Assembly (NCBI GenBank): GCA_009746045.1
Contig: RPFO01000017.1
Coordinates: forward strand, 3,039,002 to 3,103,001
Reading direction: 5' to 3'
Length of the DNA stretch: 64,000 nt
Origin: Mesostigma viride
Lineage: Eukaryota > Streptophyta > Mesostigmatophyceae > Mesostigmatales > Mesostigmataceae
A model generated the notes under the pieces. It was not told the DNA's origin. It did not search any database and was given only the letters and a program-made list of their open reading frames with translations. Positions 1 to 12,191 of the stretch are shown one piece after another. The translations under genes were made by a program, and so were the position numbers. Numbering within the stretch: position 1 is the stretch's first letter; the number at the start of each line of letters is the position of its first letter.

Positions 1-354
1 CTGTGGAATGATGTCCTTGCCTCTCTGGTGGCATTCGTACAAACACACAAAATACGTACACGTGTAATATAATACCGTTTGCAGGCCTATCATAATTTCT
101 AGTGATATTCTTATAGTAGTATATTAGTGAGTCTCAATGAATATATATTAGTGAGTGGCTGCCCAAATGTGTGTGTGTGTGTGTGTGGGCGTTCGCCCCC
201 CCCCACACACACCCCACCCCCCCCCGGGAAACTAATTGATTGCTAGCTGGATCGAATCCTCGATCGCGCTGTTGCCAAGCATGTGCATGCATGCACTTGC
301 CGGAGATAGCTAGGTTTTTCTGGGGCCTTTGATGCTCCCATGCACCACGATCAA

Positions 355-1503
355 TTAATTAATTAATTAGACTCGTGCTCCCGTTGGGGAGTCACGGAGC
401 ATTAACCCCGATGGATGGATGGATGGGTGCACACAGTCCTACCGGTCTAATCTATCTACATTGGCTACATACTACATCTATCTAACAACATTCTAACTAC
501 AACATCTATCTAGGCAGCCGCACGCTGCCCTAGGGGGAGCTATCTAGCGTGCCTCCCGCGGGATTGCACACGCGGGCGCTTCCCCAAGTGCTGGGGGGGG
601 CTCGTTGTCCTCTATGACCTGGGCCCACTTGGCCTTGTCCATCATCTTCTTCCAAATCACGGAGAGGCCTAGGCCCCCATGTCCTCTACTAGCTGTTCTT
701 TGAAGGTGCGGGCCTTGCGGCGTCTAACATGCATCACTGGGCCCAGCCCACGTCAGGAGGTGCCGGCCAGGCTGGGCTGGTCGCAGTCCTGCGGGGGGGC
801 CACGTGAGGTGTCTACCTGGTTGGTGCGAGCTAGGTGCCCTACTAGCTGCAGGCGGCGTTGCTTAATTGTGCTGGTGATATAGGGCATGCCCTGGTACAG
901 GTCCTCATTGCGGACATGAGCAGCATATCCTACTCTGAAAATGGAACGCAGCATGCTGGTGACCGCGCCGTCCAGCTTGCGGGCCAGGTCGGCGGTGAGG
1001 GTCCACGTCTCGGCGCCATACGTGAGAACAGGAAGGACGAGGACCTTGAACAGGTCCTGTTTCTCGATCTTAATTGCCCAGGGGCTTGCGCCATAGGGCC
1101 CGGTACTGGCGTAAAGCGTGCCAGGCGAGGGAGATGCGGTGGTCCACATCCACCTCGCAGCTAGGGAGCAGGCTGCCCAGCAGCTTAACGCGGTCCCGAT
1201 ACAGGACTCGAGAGCCGTCTAGGAGATAGAGGGGCGGCGCTGAGGTGGTGAGCCCAACCGCCAGGGCCTCTGTCTTCTTGCTGACCTCAAGCCCCACTGC
1301 ACGGGCCTCGAGAGCCAGGCAGTCAAGCCATGTCTGCACGTGCTCAGTGTCCTCAAAGAGGGTGGTGTCGTCTGCGTAAATGATGTCTGCTAGCCGAATC
1401 TCCGTGTCCGCACCGCCATGCCAGAATTTGTTAGCAACCTGCACTCCTGGTTCCCTGCCCACGATGCGGGCAAATCGCTTGCGCGCCTGAATCATTACGT
1501 ATT
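355..1503 (-). mobile_element. LINE family A, 5'-truncated copy
   Basis: This is the 3' part of an APE-type LINE read on the minus strand. The coding part starts inside the reverse transcriptase just before motif C, which reads IIYADDTTLF, and continues into the C-terminal segment with LVLPVLTYGAETWTL and RRLQLVGHLARTNQVD. The two segments lie in different frames, so the copy is dead. The 3' UTR ends near 404-355 in a nested hairpin (TGCTCC pairing with GGAGCA) followed by an (AATT)n tail. A perfect 12-bp target duplication CACCACGATCAA flanks it at 343-354 and 1504-1515. The duplication shows that truncation happened during insertion and was not later erosion. I assign LINE from the motifs; the clade is not determined. 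Confidence 0.85.
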
Positions 1504-1769
1504 CACCACGATCAAGGTCCGTGCATGCAAGGAAGCCAGTCATGCTTAATTGAATTATAGGCCCCATGCAAATCCAATTACCAAATGCGATGCATATGCT
1601 GATCATGCAAACAAGGTATACGTATACATGAGATTCTCCCGATTTCTGGCCGGCCTGCGCTGGTTAATTGTCTCCTTGATACATGAGGTCCGCATAATAC
1701 GTACGTACTGTGGTAATTAATTGTATAGAGCACGTCCGTGCAGCAGCGCCGGCCGTTCATGCATGCCAT

Positions 1770-2008
1770 TCATGAATTCGTGCTCGATCCCGTTGGGGAG
1801 TCGCGGAGCATTTACCCCGATGGATGGATGCAATGGATGGGTCCACGCAATCCTACCGGTCTATTCTACATAGGTAAAATTAAACGTACAATCCTAATCC
1901 ATATCTATTGTGCCTCGGGTACCCTAGGGGTCTTGCCTAGCATGCTTCCCGCATTTGCAAACACGCGGCTTCCCCACTGGAGGGGGATCATTGTCCTCTA
2001 TGACCATT
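1770..2008 (-). mobile_element. LINE family A, short 3'-end copy
   Basis: This is a second copy of the family A 3' UTR, diverged from the copy at 355-1503. It shares the CCCGTTGGGGAG hairpin, the (GATG)n stretch and the phrase TTGTCCTCTATGACC. No coding sequence remains. A 10-bp repeat TGCATGCCAT at 1760-1769 and 2009-2018 is the likely target duplication. Confidence 0.7.
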
Positions 2009-2018
2009 TGCATGCCAT

Positions 2019-2354
2019 GAATATCGACATTACCAAACAAAATTTTAAAATGGTGGTGACTCATATAGATGTCTACCCTAGTCCTTCCACAGCGTTGGAT
2101 CGCCATGCGTCCAGGCATAGTTATCTCACTTAATGTATAATATCATGCCTCACAGCATCCTGACCAGACTTGGGGAATTAGGTGTGGAGGTCCAACCAAT
2201 CAGTGCTAAACTGGTATTGAACCAAACATTGATTCTTGCTTTCGTCCAGGATCTTTGATCTTCCCGCACAGGCGTGCATGGCAAACTTTGTATCCATCAC
2301 AAACTGCCTTGCCTGACCAGTCCTGGTTGCTTTTAACCTCGTAACCTTATCTTC
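2019..2354. other. Spacer downstream of the WDR74-like gene
   Basis: I see no convincing gene here. It must hold the 3' UTR and polyadenylation signal of the minus-strand WDR74-like gene, but I cannot place them. Confidence 0.5.
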
Positions 2355-2448
2355 TCAGCGTCGCTTTTTTACAAAGGCACCTTTGCCCTTCTTCCTTACT
2401 GGCTCATCATCCGAATCCTCACCAAAGTCATCACCATCATCATCTGAC

Positions 2449-2528
<80 letters not shown>

Positions 2529-5500
2529 GTCATCATCGTCATCGTCGTCCTCATCTGTCATTTCACTACCATCATCTGATCCACCATCCTCATCATCATC
2601 ATCGCCATCATCGTCATCATCGTCATCATCGTCTTCGTCACTATCACCACTTTCATCGTGAGAATTTACTTCAGAGTCTCCGTCAGAATCGCCCGACTGT
2701 GAACCATCCCCGTCAGCATCCTCCTCGTCCTCATCAGCAGGTGGCGGTGTGTGCTTCTTCCCACCTGCGGTTCGTGAAAAAGGGAAAATATGCCAGCAGA
2801 AAATGAATGCAAAGTGCAAGAGCTTAGCCATTACGCAAAGAGCTCGGCATAGAGGACACTGTGAACAAAGCATCCCTGCCAGGCACATTTAGTGGCCCCG
2901 ACCCCCCACAATTGTTGTCAGAAACGATGGGGCCGCCCATTTGGTCGTCAGAAAACAAAAAAAGGGAGTCTGTCCCTCTCTGCAACAAACACCTCAAGCC
3001 ATAGCGCGCCAACCCCGATGACAAAACCTTTAAAAAGAGTGAAACACAACATAGTCATCAAACAGTACACAACTAGCCAGGTCTCAACTTGCAGATCATC
3101 AACAACACGCAGACCAACACGTAGCGAGGGTGACCCCCTGGAGAAAGGGATTGCTGGGGGGTGGGACCAAGTCATCAAGATGACCACCTTGAGAGGCGGG
3201 GTGGGGAGCCACCAGTTCCGGTGCACCAGTACCCATGGGAAAAAACAATGACTAGTGCCCACAAAACCCAATGACCACATGGCCAGGACCGTCGCCTGAC
3301 CTTTGGCTGCTGCCTCTGCCTTGCGCTTCTTGCTGTCCTTCCCCGCGGCCACCTGCGGGGCCCCTGCAGGGGGCGGTGGCACAGGCAGCCTGGCCTCGTC
3401 ACCGTCAAACTCAACGACCAGCAGCGGCTGCTTGAGGAAGACCTGCGGGGACCCGTACGTACATGGTGTACGTATGCGTACGCCAGCATGAGCACACGCA
3501 AGCACATCCGCAACGCAAGGTTTGCATGAGCACAAGCTGCATGAGGGACGCATCCCTCCCATGGCGGAGCCACGCAACAACAGATCAGAATCCTTCAGTG
3601 TTTGCTGACTCACCCGCACAAACAACGCAGCACCCACATGAGCAGTACCCACGCCCTCCTGAGCAATGCACCATTCACATGACTGCATGAGCAAACGGAA
3701 ATAGCAGCCAATGGCATGGAAGCCTGCGCATGCCATGGATGCGGCTCCCTGACAGGGGTTATTAAACTGCCTGTCATGCCTGCTGGCAGCTCCAGACCGG
3801 TGGGACAGCCACCCCCCAACTTACTTAAGTTCACTTTGCATAGTTTGGTTCACGCTTTAAGTTCAGCTGAGCCAAACCTTCCGTTCCTTGCAGTACTGGA
3901 GAAAACCGGACTTGGTTTGTGAACGAAATACTGCCGGAGAATACGACTTTAGCCGGGGTGGATGATGCATCTGATAGCACTTGACGAGAGCTGTCGTTTG
4001 GCATATACTAGTCTGAAAATGGCCTGAAAACGGCCCAGAGGGTCCTCAGCTGGCTATGGCTTAAGTTTGATTCACACTACAAGTGCGGTTGGCACACAGT
4101 TGGTGTCGACCCGAACTTGTACTCGTGAATGATTGTACTGGCGTGGTCGATCAGGACGCGGGTTGCCAGCTGGCGAGCAATGCCCACACGATTCGTGGCA
4201 AGCCAACACCTTACACTTTGGAGGAAGTTTTATAAAAAAGTACCTACTGGGGCCCTGGGGCCCCTGTGTGCCAGGTACCCAGGCCCCCGCACTGAGTTCC
4301 CCTCCCATCATATCACAAGCACTGTGCTCCTCCACTGACAGCATTGAACAGCCGTCAAGACGTGGCTTTCATCACATCCATTTGGTGGGCATGTGGCCTG
4401 CACCCCACCCATATAATGAAGGGAAGGGATGAGATGCCAACAACCATAGTCAACAAATGCCTCGGGCTCACCTTGCTGACCAGGTGACGGCTGCGCAGGT
4501 CGTGGACGCGCAGGAACCGGTCCAACCCTGCAGTGTGCGGCGCATGATGGCCAGGGGGGCACAGGCACGCGGCAGCGGGGTTGATACAACCATCAAGAAA
4601 GTAATTACTGTACTGATACTTTGATGTTTATTCTTGTGGGGGGGGGGGAGGGAATGCCAAAAAGGCTCATTCTGGGGGGGAGGGCTTCCAAATGATCCCA
4701 CAAGCCCAATCCTCTTGCTGGGGAAATGCACGCAAGTGTTTTTGCACACAAGTGAGCACGCTTGCATGGGCGAGGGACAATAAGCTGAGTGCAGCAGCAT
4801 GGCAGTAGGCAACACCGCCGCACTGGTGACAGACACAAGCAGCAGATCAAGGCAGAGTGACTGCCAGAAGGACCCTGCCGCCACCTTGTGCAGGCACCAG
4901 CTCGCTGTGGCAGCTGGAACGTATGCCTGGACTGCACCCCATGTTCTTGCGGAGTCTCAAAACACACGCACCTAGGCAAGTACGGGTACATGGAAGGAGG
5001 GCACTGGCTGAGGCCGACACACACAGCGCGGGTGCGGTGGCCATATAAATGGAAGCTCCGGCGGGTACATACGAACAAACGCAAAAGAATTGAAAGGCAT
5101 ATCCCCCCCTGCCCGCCTCCCCCCTCCCCCCCTCCCCCTCCCCCCTCCCCCCTCCCCCCTCCCCCCTCCCCCCCTCCCCCCCTCCCCCCCTCCCCCTCCC
5201 CCTCCCCCCTCCCCCCCCCCCCCTCCCCCCCTCCCCCTCCCCCCCTCCCCCCTCCCCCCCCCCCTCCCCCCCTTCCCCGAATCCCTGAGTGTCCCATTCC
5301 TGTATCCCCCTATCCCCCCCACCCCACCCCCTCCCCGAAGTCCCCGTTCCCCCATTCCCCCATTCCCACCCAAAACGTACCCACGGAGGCCACCAGCGGT
5401 TCCGTCGGGTGCAGCGATATGCTTCGGATGGCGCCTGTCACGCCCTTGAAGCCAGAACTTGGCCTGAACCCTGCCGGAGGCAACCGGTGTCAAAACGCGC

Positions 5501-8500
5501 CATCACGACAGCAAGGGAGATCTCAACAGAGGGCCGGGGCAAGGACGTGGAAGACGATTGGGGGGGCGAAGGGCGTGGGAGATGTGGGGGGAGGCAAGGG
5601 CAGGGAAGGGCAGGGAAGGGCAGGGAAGGGCAGGGAAGGGGCAGGGCAGGGGCAGGGAAGGGCAGGGAAGGGCAGGGAAGGGCAGGGAAGGGCAGGGAAG
5701 GGCAGGGAAGGGCAGGGAAGGGCAGGGAAGGGCAGGGAAGGGCAGGGAAGGGCAGGGAAGGGCAGGGAAGGGCAGGGAAGGGCAGAGAAGGGCAGGGAAG
5801 GGCAGGGAAGGGCAGGGAAGGGCAGGGAAGGGCAGGGAAGGGCAGGGAAGGGCAGGGAAGGGCAGGGAAGCAGGACAGGAGCAGTAGAGCTGGGAAACTG
5901 CGCACGAGAGAAAGAGACCAAAAAGGTTAAGGGCGTGGGTGGACCCCATGCACTGGGAAAACAAGCAACTGGGCAAATCGTGGTGGCAACTGGGGGTGTC
6001 CGCAGCGTTGCGCCTGATGGAGAGATGGCTGGTAGTGATGGCTTCAACAGATCGGGATCACTGCATGATGCGTGCATGTCGCCCCAGAGAAAGCTAGGCA
6101 TGGGAAGGCTGCAGACACACACACACACATCCTACGTGGGCGTGTCCAGCACATTGAAACAAAAGTGCAACGGAGAGCAACCTCCCAACACCCAGGCGGC
6201 CACGACGTGGTTCCCAGCCACATGGGACTGCCTTGTCGCGAGATAGGGGCTGCCTGTCTCGGTGCTTATGTGCGCCCCACCGTGGGCACAACTAAATGCC
6301 CGTGAGCAACCAGCACGGCCCACTGAGTATGGGCTAGACAATGAGGGCACGTCCAAACTGAGACACGCAGGCTGGTCAACAGGTTTTTCTGTGTTTTTTT
6401 CTCTGGTTTTTCTCCCTCAATTTTGCCCGCTCGCCTCCCCCACAGCCACGCGGTAACCACCGTACAAAAACATAAGAGCGAACACAGAATGGAGCACGCA
6501 CCCGCGCGTGCGTCCAGCGCTGAGATGACCCCGTGGCCATTGCCTGCGAGCACCAGCGGCGTGCCACCCGGCGCGCGGCCAGGCGCCGCCCGCACAGCCG
6601 ACACGGGCCCCTCCCCGAATGTGGCCACGTGGACGGGGCGTCGCTGCGCGCGGAAGTCGTACACGCGGACCTGCACCAGGCGGATGATGATCATAGACAT
6701 TATCATCATAATTTTATTGAGGATCCGATCGATGATGATTAGGGCATGATGCCATCCATTGTAATCAGGGAATACAGTGATGCCATTCATGTCAAGTCGG
6801 GAATACAGTGATGCCGTACCACGAAACATAGGGCAAAGGTGTAACCCGCCCAGTCACAGACCCGCCATGGATGGGCGAAGCAAGGAGAGCACCCCGTGGT
6901 AGTCGGGGAGGCACAAAGGAGGAATATCCCTCATCCGGGAGGCCAACGAGATGGAAGTCTTGTCTGCCTGTGGCTGGAAGTCGGGTGGCATCCAAGAAGG
7001 AATATTTGAGGCCCAATCGCGCCGACGGATGCGTGACACGGGTGTGTGCCTGTGACTGGGTGCTTATGGGACCTCTCATTCGGGGGTGTGGCCAAGCCAT
7101 CATGAGCCGAGTGGTGAGGGGAGGAGTCAAGGGGAGGCCTTTCACGGTGGCTCCACCAGTCGCAATCACAACAGCCATGATTGGGCTCCCAGCTAACACC
7201 ATCAGGTGGCATCTCCCTTGCTTGCCGTCCTGGCATCTGTAACGTGCTACCTGACCACCCAACGATACATACACCAAGCCCTTGCCTCCATCCCATGCCC
7301 TCCCACACCACGCCCTAGCCATCACACCAGTGGAGCCGCAGCCGTCGCGATGATACGTACCACCGTTGTTTGTGTGCAACAAGTCACCCACCATGTCCGC
7401 AACCAGTCACGTGCGCAAGCATTACCTCGCCGTGGGCCGTGCCGGCGACCAGGTTGAGGGGGCTGCTTGCGTCCAGGAAATCGAGGCAGGTGACCCACGT
7501 CGGCTTCACCAGCCCCAGGTGGTCTGGCTTTACCTGACAGTTGACATTTACACACACACCACACAATGCCGATGTGATTACGCATACGTGCAAGATCTTG
7601 AGTCCCAGGCAACGGTCGCATGAACATATACACAGGCAGGATCCCAGATGCAGTAAGGAATACAATCAACGCATTTGCCAGCATAAGATAGCTCAGGGCT
7701 CTGCCGTCAAACAGCGCCCTAGGTCCCACGAGCAGGCTGCGAGCCAGCAGGTGCAGTCGACATCGCGCACTAGAGAACAGCCTGACTGTAGTTTTGTCAT
7801 GATAGTTTTTTACGAAACTGCTTGTCAGCCCATGCCGTGATTCACTAAGCCTCAACAGTAACTACGCGCACGAATGTCGTTGTCTACTGGAATCACCTAA
7901 GCCATAGTGATCACAGGGAGTCGAAAGACCACAGGGCGCAAGAACAAGTCCACCACGTACATTCTTGGCGGTGTGCGTCTGAACGCCTCGCTCAATGTCC
8001 CACAGGCTCACGTCCAGCCCCTTGCTGCGCGCGGCCATCACAAAAATAGACGCAAAGCAGGGCCCATTGAAACAGAACCGGGTTAAGGATACCAACCAAA
8101 TCCCCAGTTCTGGCACATCACGCATTTACTCTCTGCTTGACTGTCAACGAGTACTCTGATCACCGAGTACTCCCAACAGCGCCAAGAGGAGATATGAAGC
8201 AAGCGTTCACTTCACTACCACATCCGTCCGGGCACGCAGAGATACATACATGCAACCCTGCAGGAAACCTTAGACTACACCCTAAGGAGCACGCAAGGCG
8301 TCCAACACAGGGGAATCCCCGCGAGCAAGCTCACCGAATGGCAACATCATCCAACGACAGCTGGGGCCACCCCAGATGCCAACACGCAGAGGACCGCTGC
8401 CGGGAAAAAGGGCTACGAGGAAAAGGATGCCAGAAATAAAGCACAGCCGTGCATCTCACGTACCCTCCCACCGCCATGCTCCCGTGTGTAGGATGCGCCC

Positions 8501-11227
8501 TCATCGCCACCACATGCGCGCCCGCCTTGAGTTTACTGGCCTCCGCCACGTCCCACCGCCGCACCACCGCCAGCTCAGCGCCCCCCCCCCCTCTGCTGCC
8601 GCTGCTCCCCCCGCGTCCCTCTCCTGGGCCTGCACGAACGGCGTACACACCCGCGCGGCGCCCCCTTTGGTGCACGACACCAAAATTGCCGGTGCCTCAG
8701 CTCCCGCTCCTGCTGTCCGCACTAGGGACACCCCTGTCAGCTGGCGCGCCTGCTCCGCTGAGATGGCATTGCCTGCCGGGGCGGGGGCGGGGGCGGGGGC
8801 GCGGCCGGCCGGCCCCTCCTTGTCCGCCGCTGACGGCTTGGGTGCATGCGCGGGCTGGTAGGCGCGGCGGGCGAGTGACACAGGGTCCAGCAGCTCCACC
8901 TGCAGTTTGGTTCGGGTTTTGACAGTCAGGGTGGTGAAGGCCGTGAGAAGCCGACGATATGATTGGGAATCAACCGCTTTGATCGTGGTTGGCATGCGAT
9001 GCTTGCGAGGCGATAGGAATGGCGAGGGCAGTGGCAAAGCAGGGGCATCGCGGGGCGCGATGTGGGCCCCTGCGAGGTGGGATGCTTTTAGCATCTACCC
9101 TAAAAATGGGCAGCCATTTGCGGTTGGGTACCACAAAAGGCCACACCCACAAGATCAGTCCCCGGCTCAACCCGATCCGCACAACGCTTCCAAAGCACCT
9201 TTCAAGTCTGTCGCCACTATTCGCATATGTCTTCGCATATCCCTTACTGCTGCTTCCATCATCAACCAATCCCCTCCATTGCACTGCGCACGCATGCAGC
9301 ACCGCATGAAGCATGGGAAGCACTGCATCCACATGCCTCCTCCCTCCCACCTGCGGCATGTCTCCCACCCCCCTTGACCCTCCCATCTCCCATCAACCAC
9401 CTCCCATCTCCCATCTCCCATCTCCCATCTCCCATCTCCCATCTCCCATCTCCCATCTCCCACCTCCCATCTCCCATCTCCCATCTCCCATCTCCCATCT
9501 CCCATCTCCCATCTCCCATCTCCCATCTCCCATCTCCCATCTCCCATCTCCCATCTCCCATCTCCCATCTCCCATCTCCCATCTCCCATCTCCCATCTCC
9601 CATCTCCCAGCTGCTAGGTCGGCGAATTCTTGATCAACAGGCACCAGGTGCTCTAGTTCGGCAAATTCCTTGTCCACAGGATGCAGCACACAGTCGGCCG
9701 TTTATGAGGGGGCGCAGGAGACGTCAAACCATCCAATTAAGCGAGGTCTGTCCTTGCAACCAGACGGGGCCGGCACCAGCATCTGGGTACCTACCCATGG
9801 GTGTGACATCTTAGCACGCTTGATGCTGCTCTTATTTATGCTGGCAGCAAATTGACCCAGCACTACCACACGTGTGCTTAATACCACGGGGGCTATCCCA
9901 TGATCTTGCACCATTCTGCCACCACCCGCCACCACCCGCCACCACCCGCCACCACCCGCCACCACCCGCCACCACCCGCCACCACCCGCCACCACCCGCC
10001 ACCACCCGCCACCACCCGCCACCACCCGCCACCACCCGCCACCACCTGCAAGCACCTGACGCATGTCCACCACCACCACCCCAGCTCATAATGACGCGCT
10101 CCGCTGGCACAAGCTGCCCAGGCCCGTGTGCTGGCCGCCCCATGTGCGCCGACCATGGTGATGCCTCGGCTCATGGACGCAGCGTGCCCAATCCATCCCC
10201 CCGCCGCACACACCACGCACACATTGCCATAGTCTAGTACCTACTGTCCCCCTTGCCGTACTCACCACGCCGTCTGCCCTCGCCACCGCCAGCAACTGGT
10301 GGCGGCCACCGCATCCATTGTGGACCGCGGCAGGCATTGTTAATGCAGCAGGCACATACAACAGCGTAGGCAGGCAGATCACAACATTAGCAGTGCCACC
10401 ATGAAACAGCATAGCAAAGGCAGTAGGGCCAGCGGCCAAGTGGCGATATTTGGGACGTGCTCATGACGGACAGGCAAGGAGGAGAGAGCACGGGGACATG
10501 GTTACGTACGAGAGCACACGCACACTCAAGTACATGACGGACAGGCAATGAGGAGAGAGCACGGGGACATGGTTACGCACGAAAGCACACGCACACTTAA
10601 GTACATGACGGACAGGCAAGAAGAAGAGAGCACGGGGACATGGTTACGCACGATAGCACACGCACACACACACAAGGGCATGCACACTGGGCGGGGAATG
10701 TGAAAGCAGGCACGCAGATACGTCGCAGGGGCCTCAGTGGAAGAGAACGATAAAAAATGCACATGGGAGGAGTGGGCAAACTAGCTGACAGCCGGTTGCC
10801 TGAGGATGAGTGAGCAGCTGAGGGCTGTTGGCGGCTGATCAGCACAGCCAGTGCTCACAGTTTGTCGCCATGCCTGCCTGCCTGCCCGCCCGCCTGCCCA
10901 CCTGCCTGCAGCATGTTGTGCAGCGATGCATGCATGCGCCTTTATGGGGGCATATGGCAGGATTACAGCAAGCCTCCACCATGCTACAACACATGCTGCG
11001 TCAGTGGCTGTCTACGCTGTGCCTGTGCTGACAATCGGTAATATGAAATAAAACCTATACTTTTCGGTTCGTTTTGGAGCTTGCAATCACACGTTCACCG
11101 CGTGACGTGTGCAAACTTACGCCACCGGGCCCTGAATCCAAGGAAAAAGCTTGGATTGCATGCGGCCGGTTGACACCTCCCCGTTTGGCGGCCACGGTTG
11201 GCTGCACGCCCGCAAGGCTTTCCACGA
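2355..11227 (-). CDS. WDR74: WDR74/NSA1-like WD40 ribosome-biogenesis protein
   Basis: In the known family (yeast Nsa1, human WDR74, plant homologues) this nucleolar WD40 protein acts in 60S subunit maturation. Exons on the minus strand: 11121-11227 and 10266-10295 (tentative), 8464-8899, 7961-8024, 7426-7533, 6502-6670, 5381-5470, 4472-4527, 3301-3442, 2355-2764. All have GT and AG edges, and phases agree except as noted. Diagnostic segments in order: LLAVARADGVVELLDP, VSLWDIERGVQTHTAKN, TAHGEVRVYDFRAQRRPV, GAIRSISLHPTEPLVAS, GLDRFLRVHDLRSRHLVSK then VFLKQPLLVVEF. The last exon encodes a Lys-rich patch, a very long Asp/Glu tail and a basic end (KKGKGAFVKKRR). The reading frame slips by one base at a 10-G run near 8581-8590; one more G would restore it, so assembly error or polymorphism is possible. 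The first exon was not found. Introns hold several satellites. Confidence 0.85.
2447..2548. repeat. (ATC)n microsatellite coding poly-Asp
   Basis: A trinucleotide run lies inside the last exon of the WDR74-like gene and, on the minus strand, encodes an almost pure aspartate run. Length variation here would change tail length without changing frame. Confidence 0.9.
5100..5278. repeat. C-rich (CCCCCTCC)-type array
   Basis: Homopurine/homopyrimidine array in the WDR74-like intron between exons 5381-5470 and 4472-4527. The plus strand is C-rich, so the pre-mRNA is G-rich. Confidence 0.9.
5594..5871. repeat. (GGCAGGGAAG)n 10-bp satellite
   Basis: About 28 near-perfect decamers with a few variants, such as one shortened unit near 5640 and one G-to-A change near 5785. 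It lies in the WDR74-like intron upstream of the 5470 acceptor, where the sense strand is pyrimidine-rich. Confidence 0.95.
9383..9608. repeat. (CTCCCAT)n 7-bp satellite
   Basis: About 32 heptamers, nearly perfect, inside the large WDR74-like intron 8900-10265. Confidence 0.95.
9917..10048. repeat. (CCACCCGCCA)n 10-bp satellite
   Basis: About 13 decamers, in the same intron as the heptamer array and about 300 bp from it. Confidence 0.95.
10447..10670. repeat. Tandem repeat of about 78 bp, three copies
   Basis: Each unit contains ATGACGGACAGGCAA, GAGAGCACGGGGACATGG and GCACACGCACAC. The copies differ at a few bases. The array lies in the tentative 5' part of the WDR74-like gene. Confidence 0.85.
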
Positions 11228-12183
11228 CTGCAAGCAGCAGGATGTTGAACACAGGGAGCACGCACAAAGGAAATAACTGTAACAAATTGAATATTTGAAG
11301 TGTGGCCATCCATCGACATTTAGCCAGCCAGTGAAGCCGCATGGAATTAGCCACACGAACGCTGCCATTCCACAAGGCAACCCCTGAAGTGGTTGGTGTC
11401 CAATGCGTGGCGAAGCCGGAGGGGACCGTTTCCCCGTTCCTTGCCGCCAGGTGCGTGCTTCATCCTACTAGTTTGGTTATCCGAGGAAATGCGCCTAAGA
11501 TGTAATGGTTGTAGTCTACTAGGGCAAATCAGGCATTTGGGGCGATAGAAGGCACGCAATGCCGGTAGCCAGGACGCCATGTTAAGGCTGCCGATGACCT
11601 TCTTACGCTTCAATTACATCACCGAAGAGAAACCAAGAATATTTTTATTTCAGAGCGCTGGAAACTGACCTTTCAACTGGCCAACTTCATCCGAAGCGAA
11701 TAGTCGAACAGGGACGTGGGTGCCCGTAAGCGGAACTGTCGAGGTGCGAGGCATAATGAGACAAGTAGCGGCACTGCTACCCAGGCAAAATTATTCGCTA
11801 CCAAAATGCCAGGCTGCAGCGCCCAAGGCGGCAGCCAAGTAAGTCCTTCGGAAACTATAACAGAAAAAATACTTTCATTTCTACAACATTATTGGCAATA
11901 TAAAACGCTGCAATTCGTTCCGGCGTAATAACGTTGCGACAATAGTTGAGCAAGCATAGGCTGCCGCCGCTAGGGAGAATTCCCGTTCTGAAAACCTAGA
12001 TGCAGCCAGGCAAAGGTTTTGCGAGCATACTGCGCAGTGCGCACTACACTTGGTGTCTGGTTACCAGCCGACGGTGGGCTATGAAGCTGAGGCGAATGGC
12101 GATGGCTGCCGAGTGCCGAATACCTATGTGAGCAATGTGAGCAACCTGATAATGCTGTCTGCCGCTGCAAGTCGGCTCGACGG
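11228..12183. other. Unassigned region upstream of the WDR74-like gene
   Basis: It should contain the missing first exon and promoter of the WDR74-like gene. A minus-strand open stretch begins with an ATG near 11580, but I cannot tie it to the family. No other feature is recognised. Confidence 0.4.
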
Positions 12184-12191
12184 CTCCCCAG

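Noticed and set aside
4888-6246. 452-codon plus-strand proline/glycine-repeat protein
   Set aside because: The frame runs through the CCCCTCC and GGCAGGGAAG satellites and antisense of a WDR74-like exon (5381-5470); no start context or domain supports it.
10086-10439. Minus-strand ORF starting MAAGPTAFAML as the WDR74-like first exon
   Set aside because: Only the LLAVARADGV part matches the family, and it fits as a small internal exon (10266-10295). The preceding text has an intron-like pyrimidine and branch-point character.
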